Shown one piece after another: positions 24,642 through 35,230 of a DNA stretch of 64,000 nt. Numbering within the stretch: position 1 is the stretch's first letter; the number at the start of each line of letters is the position of its first letter. The stretch spans positions 28,400,738 to 28,464,737 of the forward strand of contig NC_069135.1 in NCBI RefSeq assembly GCF_026914265.1, read 5' to 3'. Source of the stretch: Mya arenaria (taxonomy: Eukaryota > Mollusca > Bivalvia > Myida > Myidae). The position numbers and the translations under genes are program-made. The notes under the pieces were generated by a model. That model had not been told where the DNA came from. It searched no databases and saw only the letters and a program-made list of their open reading frames with translations.

Positions 24642-27110
24642 TTATTCGTTTACCACTCCCATAGATTTTCTATCATGGGCGAAATCAATTGCGCTATATA
24701 CAGCCCATAGTATTGGTAGGCTCTTTTTTTCATTTGGGAACGACTCTGTCACGTAGTTTACGATGGGAAAGATCTTGTTTTGCGGCATTCCAAAAGTTGC
24801 TTCTGTCCGCTTTACTAAGTTTTCAATCGTTTTGCTTTTGTAGATATTTTCTATATCTGTGTTAGTATCGTCGCATATCCTGTCACACTTAGTGATTATA
24901 GCAATTAGGGCAATATCTGGAAAAAACAACAAAGGTGTTGTATATGTCTTATATTATGTATAAAATCTTTAAGTTTCTTCCTGAATTTTAATATTTGATA
25001 AGATCAAAGTTAAATACTTAACTTAAAACTGATTACCATCTGGTACAAGGTCGCGCAATTTAAGAAACTTGTCTCTAGTCATTGAATCGGGGTTATCTGT
25101 TAAATCTTGTACAGCCTCAGCGCTGACAACAAAAGCAATGCAGTGTGGCTTGTTCTTGTTGCACTCCGCAGTTGCAGCCTCTCCCTTGTTGAACTGTAAT
25201 TCAATTTAATAACTCATTAAGATATGCATATTAGTTTATGCTTCAAAAGACGAAAATGGTTTTCGGATATAAATATACTCACTGTATGGCCGCTCTTGAC
25301 TCGTCCTTCGCAAACAGCTTTAATATCGTCTTCCGTAATACCTGTTTCGTCTTTTCCAAATGCCCCAGTAAATCCCATCGTGTCCAAAATCCTTATATTG
25401 CCGAAAATATCTTCAGGGCCACACTTCACAGATATTAACTTAAACATAAATAATGAATATAAATCAGATTGAAAACGGTTAATAAAAGTTGAAGCGAAAG
25501 TATAATATATAGTATTATATTATAGTAAGAGTATTTTATTTCATGCCTTAAAATAATTTATAGTGTACCAGATAAAACTTTATCAAAATACTCACAATAA
25601 TAATTGTAAAGAGATCTCACAACAAGGTATTATGTTTCGTAATATTACAGAAAATAGTTAAATGATAAAAAAACTATTTTTTATTCATATCTTGTACTTA
25701 TGAGTTGGAAACTTTTGTTTAAAGTAATATAGCGTAGCAAAAGAAATGTTTGTTTCGGTTTCCCGACCTTCTCTATTTTTGGCACCTGACCCTATTTTTC
25801 CGAGTTGCCAGCATTCTTATTTTTGACCGTTTATCTCTATTTCCGTTAGGGTCAATTTTTCAGTAGTTTCACTCGATAGACTTGTTAATGTAACCAGACA
25901 AATTGACGACGATTTTCTGTATTAACTGATATTAAGACATAACATTACTTAACTATTTCGTCTAAACTGAATTAAACTATGTTTACCTACATTACAGCCG
26001 TGGTAAAACCAGCCTACAATAACCTATTAACCTACATATAATGTTTTGCAGTGAACTCGAAAACAAACATTATTCTTGACTTTGCCTTACATAATTGTAT
26101 ATATATATTACATTAATATACAGGATATATACACACACACACTCACCCGATATGTCCCAACGCCCGGCAGTTTGTCACTTTTAGTTGTTACCATATCGAC
26201 AATTCGGTTCCTCGATATAGAGTATATCGAATTGATGAGAGACGACTTGCCTGCGCCCGTATGTCCAATCAGGCAAATGTTAAATTCATCTTCTTTGTAC
26301 TTTCCACACTCTTTTTGTAAGGCACAAAAGGACTGAAACGACATCATTTGTACAATACGAATGACCAATCGCTGACCGTTAAGAATGTTTTTTTACTAGC
26401 GAATGAAATTAATCTGAAGAGTTATTTTATGTTTTAGTATGTATAATAAGTTTGTTAAATATTAATATTGTAATGGTATCTTATTAAAGTTGATATTACC
26501 ATATCCTATAATCTAATAATACACATGGCGTTTCTTTACCATTTAAGGGTGAAAACGTTTCTGTATTGAAAAATTACACGTGTTTAATGTTAAACATTAC
26601 ATAGCAACACTCTGTAATACTGTGCATGGTTATGACATTCCTTTCAAAAAGCTGCACTAATTCAGAAATAACAAAGAAATAATTAAACTAAACACTATCT
26701 CAATTACATGTCGAACATAGAACCACTCTAACACTAGTCTTCCTGCTGGTTTACCACAAATGCTCATCTTTTTTTACAAATACTCCTTATTAGTTTGCAG
26801 GTGTTTTTTTTATTATAAATATATCCTTTATACCTGCTCTGTGTAAATTCAAAAAGAATCACTATGTTTAAACTCTGCATTACACTTTTAAATAATACCA
26901 ATAACAACTAATTATTATGTAATAACATATAATAATACAGCGCAACATTTTGATTCTTTTTGTTTTCAAGTTCAACAAATGAACTTGAGTTGTTTCACAG
27001 ACCTCTTCAAATGTCGGTTTCACAGTCAGTCTCCATGCCTCCAATTTCTTTAACACCTGTGGTGGTGGTGCTGATGGTGGATGTCTTTGTGAAGAGTTTT
27101 TGTTACCCAT
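24642..27110 (-). CDS. Interferon-induced protein 44-like (IFI44-like) GTPase
   Basis: Exons (minus): 27110-27003, 26371-26147, 25438-25283, 25193-25037, 24916-24642, all GT-AG and in frame, 306 aa. A Pro/Ser-rich N-terminus and EAWRL segment precede the GTPase core: G1 GHTGAGKSS (residues 72-80), G3 DTMG (130-133), G4 TKCD (224-227) and a VNYV segment (268-271). The C-terminus ILWAVYSAIDFAHDR resembles the IFI44 family end. The segments TYRLISVK, ILDTMGF and CIAFVVSAEAVQD also follow IFI44 order. The family is linked to antiviral and innate responses in animals; direct GTP handling here is inferred from the motifs. The start is the first Met of exon 1, preceded by 201 bp shared with a divergent gene. 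It is shorter than human IFI44 because it lacks an N-terminal TLDc-like region. A GIMAP assignment fits less well (G4 context, C-terminus). Confidence 0.85.
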
Positions 27111-27311
27111 CTTACGTCAAGAATTGTTGCTGCCAGTTGCGTTACAAACAAGTAATGAAATAAACATAGACATGTTATTAAGTTAAAGCCAGCCTACAAT
27201 TGGGGCGGACCAGTACATATTTCACGCCCACAAAATAAAAATCCAATATGCTGTTTGAGAGTTTAGCCTTCGGTTTGCAATAGACAGTCATGTTTAAATG
27301 ATATATAAAAT
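27111..27311. promoter_or_regulatory. Short bidirectional intergenic region between IFI44-like and heptad-repeat genes
   Basis: Only 201 bp separate the two predicted divergent start codons (27110 minus, 27312 plus). It contains ATTGGGGCGG at 27199-27208, an inverted CCAAT sequence overlapping a GC-box-like motif, an ACGTCA half-site at about 27121, and a TATA-like 'atatataaaat' just before the plus ATG. Transcription start sites are not visible. Co-regulation is an inference from spacing. Confidence 0.45.
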
Positions 27312-30117
27312 ATGGCACTACTAAATACGAATGAACACGAAAACAACATAGGCGATTTAAAATATCAGACATTAAAAAACAATTTAGAAAACTATATAAG
27401 TAACACATTTACAAAAATACACGAATTTCTTCAGGAAAGCGAAGTAAAATTGTTAGATAAAGTTAACATTAAGCTGAACAAATGTTTTAATAAAGATAAT
27501 AATGACACAGCTGGAGAGAACGTTCATGTGCCAGGCGAGATGGAGGATCAAAACAAGTATGATTTGTTGACAAACTTATTTAAGTAATATCGTCGATATT
27601 TTTTCTGTATCAATATACATTTTAGACTATATAAATAAAAAGATAAAGTTAATTTGTGAATATATCCAAAGAGTCATCGAGACAGTATCATACGAAGGCA
27701 AATTGATACCTCATGAAGCCAAATCGAAACCTCATGAAGGCATATCGGTTAATGACGAATGCAAACCGGTAACACACGAAGGCAAATCGGTACCTAACGA
27801 AAGCATATCGGTAATTCACAAAGAAAAATCGGTTACTCACGAAGACAAATCGGTAACTCACGAAGACAAATCGTTAACACACGGAGGCACATCGGTAACT
27901 CACGAAGGAAAATCGGTAACTCACGAAGACAAATCGTTAACACACGGAGGCACATCGGTAACTCACGAAGACAAATCGGTACCACACACAGGCATATCCG
28001 TAAAAACGCAGACAAAGCGTTACCCCACGGAGGCAAATTGGTACATCACAAAGACAAATCGGTACCTCACAAAGACAAATCCGTTCCTCAGGCAGACAAA
28101 TTGGTACCTCACAAAGGCAAATCGGTACCTCACGAAGTCAAATTTGTACCTCAAGAAGGCAAATCGACACCTCACGAATACAAATCGGAACCTCGCGAAA
28201 GCATGTCCGTAAATAAAGAAAGCATATCGATAAACCCCGAAGAAAAATCGTTAATACACGAAGGCAAATCGGAACCTCAGGAAGACAAATCGGTTACTTT
28301 CGAAGACAAATCGGTACAAACCGAAGAAAATTCGATAATACACAAAGACAAATCGATACCTCACGAAGACAATTCGGTACCTCAGGAAAACAAATCGGTT
28401 ACTCACGATGACAAATCGGTACAGTACGAAGACCAATCGGAACCTCACGAAGATCCATCGGAAAATAGCGAAGACAAATCGGTAACTCATGATGGCAACT
28501 CGGTACTTCACGAAGGCAAATCGGTAACTGACGAAGGCATATCGGAAAGTCATGAAGTCAAATCGGTAACTCACGAAGACGTATCAATAACTCTAGATGG
28601 CACATCGATCATCCCATCTAAGAAGCAGGCATACCAAATAGCTACTCTGACTAAAGAGGTGAGCCTTATATCTATTATTAAGATTGACGAAGAAAGTTCG
28701 GGTGAAGCAAAATGTTGTCTTACGTCGACCATTGTACCTCAATAGCTTTGTCAGTTTTAAGTTTTAGGCCAAGCAAAATGTTGCAACGCGTCAACAATTT
28801 CTCTCAATAGCTTTGTCGTTCTAAAGAAATTTTATATATACCATTTTGAAAAGGGGTAGTACCATACGATCAACAATCAAAACAATAATTTGAAATGACA
28901 TATTTCATGTTAAAGATTGGGGCATTGTCGGTATGAAATGCAAAAGTAAAGATGCCGTTAACCCAGAAATCATTTTGTTACAGTTGTGGCCCCTACTTTT
29001 GACGTTCAATAATATCACTTATAATATGAGACAAGTCGCAAGATTAGGCACAGTCGATTTCGAAGATGTATAAATAAAGAACTGTGCTTTGGCATGTACT
29101 ATATATCGGTTTTACACATGGGCGTTTGCACGGTGGCACAGAGGTGACATCCGCAAGACTACGCGATACGCAAGACTTTATTTATATCGTGGCCACAACC
29201 ACCGTACCTACCTATTTCAGTTCCCATTTTTTATTTGGACATTTTAAATAGTATTGAGGGAAATCAAAGTGTCGTTGCAAGCGATATTTTGCACTACACT
29301 AGTAATTCTGAGCCAAATTATGCCACCTGTTCCAGGAATGTCGCCATTGTTCAGCTCATGTATTGAATTGAATGCCAAAATAAAAAAGTGCCGTCTCGTG
29401 AATTATAGATCAGCAATCCTCCACAGATTCTTAAAAAGCGTGACTCGTGCTGTTTACAGTTTACCGACTCGAAAGAGCTATCAAACAGTTCAAAATCAAC
29501 GATAACTGACTAAATCAATCAAAATAGAAATGTCCCTTTTTCAAATTGTGCTCTGTTTTAATTGTGTTTTTCGGCTCTATTTTAGCCCTTTGAGATAAAA
29601 GACGGCGGAAACACAAAAGAGCTAATGGATTGCTTTTGCAAATACGCAGAATCAAGACAAATTGTAAAAGGCAATAAATCTAAAGCGAAAACTATATTCG
29701 TCTTAAAGAAATTCTGCACGCGAGCAGAAAACGATTCTCAAACTGCCATTGACAAGATAAATGGAAAAGGTAAACTATTTATAAAATATATGTGACATGT
29801 TATATACAGGATGTATCATGTTTAAACACTGTGTGCTTAATTGACCTTGATAGATACTTGTATACTTTTATAATTAAACCCGCATAAAAACAAGTTATGT
29901 TGTATTTACAAGAACAATGTTTAATAATATTGGCGTATTTCTTCTTCTTTTATCTATCTTTCATTTTTTTACAGACGATATTTCAAGTATCGCGGTAGTT
30001 CTATTTCATAAAGTCGCAGGAAGTGTCACCAAGGAAGATGTCAGATTGAACGACTATTATCATCCTGGAACAAAGCACACATTCCATATCCCATATAAAA
30101 TGAACATAGATGGATAG
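27312..30117 (+). CDS. Heptad-repeat protein with the same C-terminal domain as the 13-14 kb gene
   Basis: Proposed exons: 27312-27583, 27672-28658, 29586-29769, 29975-30117. Exon 1 starts MALLNTNEHENNIGDLKYQT and looks alpha-helical. Exon 2 holds 44 heptapeptides (27688-28610; consensus T/P-H-E-D/G-K-S-V), then KKQAYQIATLTKE at a GTGAGC donor. Exons 3-4 encode FEIKDGG..., strand KTIFVLKK, helix TRAENDSQTAIDK, strand SIAVVLFHK and HPGTKHTFHI, alignable to exons 3-4 of 13097-14412 with the same phase 0 and phase 1 junctions. One base is missing in an A run at 28002-28006, which shifts the repeat frame; with it the model is 528 aa. The exon 1-2 junction is weak (no clear pyrimidine tract), and a frame change near 27580 is an alternative. 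Function unknown. The array is probably disordered, extracellular or scaffold-like, which is only a guess. Confidence 0.55.
27688..28610 (+). repeat. 21-bp tandem repeat encoding 44 heptapeptides
   Basis: The unit resembles ACTCACGAAGACAAATCGGT plus one base. Copies keep the 21-bp period throughout except for a single missing base at 28002-28006. Units vary mainly at heptad positions 1, 3 and 4 while K-S-V is most constant. A 63-bp higher-order unit (THEDKSV, THEDKSL, THGGTSV type) is duplicated at about 27835-27975. The minus-strand frames 27833-28036 and 28251-28574 are shadows. Confidence 0.9.
28659..29585 (+). other. Intron of the heptad-repeat gene
   Basis: It begins GTGAGC and ends 'cggctctattttag'. 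Near its start is a ~70-bp direct duplication ('aagcaaaatgttg ... tcaatagctttgtc' at 28706 and 28773). The open frame at 29254-29505 is unassigned. Confidence 0.5.
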
Positions 30118-32640
30118 AGATAGACATTTATTATGATATATGGCCTCAAACCCAATCATTTGTAAGATAAGACACTGTATATATTCGCCACTCCTGCAAG
30201 GTTTGGACACGAACAAACGGTGAAAATTTGTCTCAAAGGTTTAATTGTCCTAAATAAATGTATGTTAATGAAATTCATCTTCAGTTATTGTTATAGTTTG
30301 TCCACATGGTTTGGCTCTCTTGGAATGTACTATATAATACATGTAGAAAGGTAAATGTGAAAACGACAATTAATCAAATGGAATTGGTTGGCTAAAAAGC
30401 CCCCGAAAAACTTCAATCACCATGTAAGAAAGTGTGAGTTTATTATATGTTAAAAATATTGTTCTCATTAGTGTTTCAATTTTACGTTTCAAAGTGATTT
30501 AAAGTTTTTGATATGTTCGAGTTATTGTGACGTCATTTGAAAAACTGTTTCCGGTAATGGTCGGGTCGTTCTATTTACAGAACGAATGAGAAAGAATTGC
30601 TGTAAGGTTGTTTTTCTAAATAAAATGAAGAAGTATTTTTCAACAATTTTTGAATGAAATTTGTACAACAGTTGGTGTAAATTTAAGGAATGAATTTCGG
30701 GAATCGTGGTATGAAATCAATCGGGCTGGTTAAAGTAAGCGTCGAGTCCTTCCTAACACTTTTACAAGCCCAATTTCGTTCATACCCCGATAATGACATC
30801 AATACCGCAATTAAATCCTTAAATGTACTTCTTCAAATGGTATAAATGTGGTATACAAGTTATCTACAGTATTCTCTTATTTCATAATCTCGCTGTTTAC
30901 CTCCATTTTCAACTTATTGGAACCAAAACAGAAGACGCGTTCGAGCATTTTAAACAATAAAAAATGTTGTGATTTTCCGCATGACGATCATTGCTGACAA
31001 CACTGATCGGTTGCCCAAAAAGATCAGAATCAGTTGAACTGACCCTAAAATTCAAGTTAAAAGGGAAAATAATTCCCTTACTATATATATAAGAAACAAA
31101 TTTAGTTTATGAAGTATTTTTAGGTAAGCCTGTCCTCAGTTTCAATAAACCTATCATAGCACCACAGCAAATTTAATGAAAATGGACAAAATAATATACT
31201 GGCAATGCAATAAAAAAGCCTTTGAGCATGAAACATGTTTGATTACGAACAGTCTCAAGTCCAGTCTAGACTCAGTATCAGAAAAGCATTTTTTCTTAAA
31301 TTACAAAAATAATCTTTATTCCATTTGTTTAACAAAAACTCCATGTGAATAATTGCACAAATTCAAACAGTGATAAAATTTAGCAAATTTCATCATAAAA
31401 CACCCAACTTAGAGATTAAGTTATAAGTTATACAGTAAGTAATTGATGTTTTTCACTTGGGTCTTATTAACTCAACCGTGAAACTGTTCGAAATCATGGC
31501 CCAAGAAGTAGAATTTATTCGTATGCGAAACTTAAACGTCTCGTACCAAAATAGATTGTGGACTTGTATCATACCAACATATTTTGGTAATTTCATGCCA
31601 ATTTTCGAAATTGACTTAGGACGTTCTTAAGCCATAAGGAATATTTACCGGTCTTAAATTGAGTGATAGTTGCATTCTCACTCGGTATGTTGAATGTTTG
31701 TAACGAAGAAACCATTAATTTTAATGGAATTTGTTAGGTATTGGGTAACCTGTGGCTAGAGACAATACACACATGTAAAGCAAGGCTCATAACTCTTCCT
31801 TAAATAATTGTTTGACCCCTGAAACATCATACGAGCGTTGGCGTTTGCTCATTTTGTTTTAGTGTTTATAAACTGGTTCATTTTATAACCTCAAAAAGTA
31901 GTGTCCCTGTCATGGAAACATTTCAGTCTGTCTTTCCTATCTCCAAGCAACATGAAGTACCTTGTCATCTTTCCAACAGTCACCTGCAGCACTTTCATTA
32001 CTTTGATGTATATTTGGTAATTGTCATTAACTTTAACCTTTTCATAGAGTAACGGTAGCCCGTGTCTTATTCCAATGAAAATCACATGTGACCAATTTAT
32101 GGTAAAATCCAGTTTAATCTGATTCTATTTACTCCACAAATTGACACATCAACATTAATAAGCTCACAAGTATCCCAACGTTTCGGCCCCTAACCATTTC
32201 AGTCATGCCCCTGGAACTCATCGGCCCTGTCAAATTGGCCCTTTTACAATTTATTGTGGATACTTTCCGCCCACTTTTTATAAAAAATAGATTAAAACCA
32301 TTATATAAATACGAACTTTATAAACGCAAAAGAAGAAGGTGTTTAAAACTTGTACAAATATTGTGAAACGCCCTGTGTGTTATTTACATGGTATATTTGG
32401 GTAGATGCATTTTGAATAAATATGATTATCAGTAAAAAGTCGCAAATACACATTGATGGCAACATAGCTCGAACAATGAGGACTAACGTCATAGTTTAAT
32501 ATACATGATGTCAATTAAATATCATGAGAAAAGGAAAAATAAGTAAACCTGTATTCATGGAATTCAAATATTCAAATCAATACAAACAGTGTATATAGAC
32601 GTATAGAACTATTAACACGAAGTTCTGTTTTTGATTGTTC
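30118..32640. other. No gene recognised
   Basis: AT-rich intergenic sequence. The 3' untranslated region of the heptad gene probably occupies the first few hundred bases (a candidate AATAAA-like signal was not resolved). The minus frame 31891-32085 is unassigned. Confidence 0.4.
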
Positions 32641-32659
32641 AACTATTCTGTTAGGTGTT

Positions 32660-32850
32660 TTCGCGCTTTCACAAAGGCACAAAGAGGCGAATGGACAGCG
32701 GATAAGGCACGAAAGTACAAAGGCGAAGGAGCGAAGGGGCGAAGGCGAAGAAATGAAGGCAAGACGCGAAAGTAAGAAAGTACGAAGTTTTCGTGTCTTC
32801 GCTTCTTTACCTTTGTACTTTCGCCCTTTCGCCTCCCGTTTTACAATCAT
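32660..32850. repeat. Purine-rich 'gcgaaagtacaaaggcgaag' repeat with inverted end
   Basis: Short degenerate units of AAAGGCGAAG / GCGAAAGTA run to about 32785, then reverse to 'cgtgtcttcgcttctttacctttgtactttcgccctttcgcc'. The segment can therefore fold on itself. A related patch lies at 33350-33410. Confidence 0.7.
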
Positions 32851-34098
32851 CTTCTATTGGTACCCCATCCACCCCCCGCCGAATATGGATTCACGGAACG
32901 GCCACTGAAACATATGCCGTCTCTGGGTTTTGTGTCGGTAGGCTGTTCAATATAACTAACAGCCAATTATAAAAAAAAAAAACTAAAAAAAATAACAGCT
33001 ATATCTTTATGTGAATTATTTTATGTTTAAAAAAGCTCTTTCACTATTGTGTTATGTTTTGTTCTGTTCTCAAAGAGGCACAAGTCACTGCACCGAATGT
33101 GAATCGGTCTTAAGGAATTGTATATAGTTGAAATATTGTATTCGTGTATAGATTATGTTCCTTAAAACTTGAAGAATCCCTGTTTAATCGAATTTAACGT
33201 TAATAAATTCCGCCGTGCCCAAAGAAAGACAATTCGTACCCACTGTTAGTTCACCTGTGACCGAGTTACTACCATACATCAAAAGTGCATTGTTTCCGCA
33301 TTAAAAATTGTGTGGTCAAATTTGTTTTTAAACAATTGTAAAGCACTTGCGCAAACGTAAGGCGAAGGGAGCGAAGACGGGAAGACGAAGACGCGAAACT
33401 ACAAAGGAACAAATGCGATGGTGCGTAGGTCACGATGACTTCAACGTACACACACGTTTATTGTACGCTGTAGACGTCTGCGACACCTTTGATGAACTGG
33501 TTGTTGTCGTAGACATGAGCAGCCAATTGTATTTAATCCGTTAATTCTTTAGTGTGGCTAACGTCTAATCCCTAATGTCCCAAATATACCCATTTTGAAC
33601 TACCACTCAATTAAGACATGAATTTCCGTTTTATATTTTGTCTCAACTGAAACGACCTACGAAATTACTCGTGCTCCCATAACAAAGACTACTGTTAATA
33701 AGTTTGTTTAGCATTGGACCCCTAGAAAGACAGACCTACAATAGCATTAGTCTTGTTACGCACCTGAAAAGGAAGAAGGTGGTAACTCGGTGAGTGCTAA
33801 GTTATTTTTTTCCAAAACAATAAGCATACAATAAAAACACACAGAAAGTTACGTTACGTTAGTATAAATACATTTCGCGCGTAACGTCAATACATCGCGT
33901 TACGTTATGTCGCGCCGGAATCCCAACACAACCCTTTCAAACGAATCCAGAAAAGATGCAAAAGGTAGTAAAAAGAGGGTCATGGACTAAGAAATGCAGT
34001 TTGAGACATGGACATTGAGAACACTGATAGAATCAAACACATCGGAGTTATCGATATCCATTAGATTTGTTGCGGTATATTATGAATGATAAGATACA
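32851..34098. other. No gene recognised
   Basis: Contains the small patch of the AAGGCGAAG family (33350-33410) and a run of GTTACGTTACGTT / CGCGTTACGTTA units near 33850-33910. No coding frame is supported. Confidence 0.4.
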
Positions 34099-34173
<75 letters not shown>

Positions 34174-34185
34174 GTGGTGGTGATT

Positions 34186-34275
<90 letters not shown>

Positions 34276-34442
34276 AAAATGATTAAAATAATGATGATGA
34301 TGGAGATGATGATGAGTACGAGGATGGTGATGATGAGGATAGTGATGATGAGGATGATAGTGAGATGATGATTATGAAGAGGAGGAGGTGGAGGAGGAGG
34401 ATAAGGATGAGGATGAGGATGAGAAGAAAATAATATTGTTGT

Positions 34443-34536
<94 letters not shown>

Positions 34537-34541
34537 GGTTG

Positions 34542-34610
<69 letters not shown>

Positions 34611-34675
34611 GGAGGATGAGGATGAGGATGATAAAGGTGATAATGAGGATAATGATGGTGATGGTGGTGATTGTT
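34099..34675. repeat. Long (ATG)n trinucleotide microsatellite, two pure blocks
   Basis: Pure ATG blocks run at about 34099-34171, 34187-34273, 34444-34521 and 34542-34608, separated by GTG, GAG and AGG variants. The frames give poly-Asp, poly-Met, poly-Ser and poly-Ile and are not genes. Confidence 0.97.
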
Positions 34676-35230
34676 CTTGACGGGGCAATAGGAGGCTAAC
34701 CTTTAAATTGTAATGTTTTAAAATATTTCCATCATTACTCTTAATCAATTTAAAACAACATAAACATTTTTATTAAATACATGAAGTAAAAGCAGGATAC
34801 AGTCTAAGACTTAAAACGAAACGCACCTCAAAACATATCTTTCACATATTTCGGCATTAACAACAGAAGCCTGAAAAGTATAAACAAAATAGGGTCGAAA
34901 GGGATTGAAATGTCTGGCACCAGTACTATTTCAGAGTATCGGCACATTATACAAAGCGATAAAATCAAGGCCTGAAATACTTCATCTTTGGAGGTTTAAT
35001 ACATCTAAAGGTGGATTAACGCTATGTACAGTTTTCCGATACTGAAATAGTATAGAGTAACCGTTTAGATTTTCTTTTCGGGAGTTGCTATTTTTACAAA
35101 AGAGAAATTTCTTGATAATTATTTCGGTCGTGAAAAAGGCAAAAATCTGTCAACATCCAACATTTTGATTTTGACGTGACACAGGATGACCATACTTTAA
35201 TATTTTATAGTTGTTCTTAAAAAAATCAAA

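Noticed and set aside
24642..27110. GIMAP (AIG1) GTPase
   Set aside because: The G1 loop alone would fit, but the TYR-x-SVK, LDTMGF, CIAFVV, TKCD and ILWAVYSAIDF order matches IFI44-like proteins better.
28251..28574. 107-residue minus-strand frame (Tyr/Arg/Phe/Val repeats)
   Set aside because: It is the antisense shadow of the heptad-repeat exon, open only because the 21-bp unit lacks stops on that strand.
34080..34748. 222-residue minus-strand frame (Ser- and Ile-rich) and plus poly-Asp/poly-Met frames
   Set aside because: They are translations of an ATG trinucleotide microsatellite and its complement.
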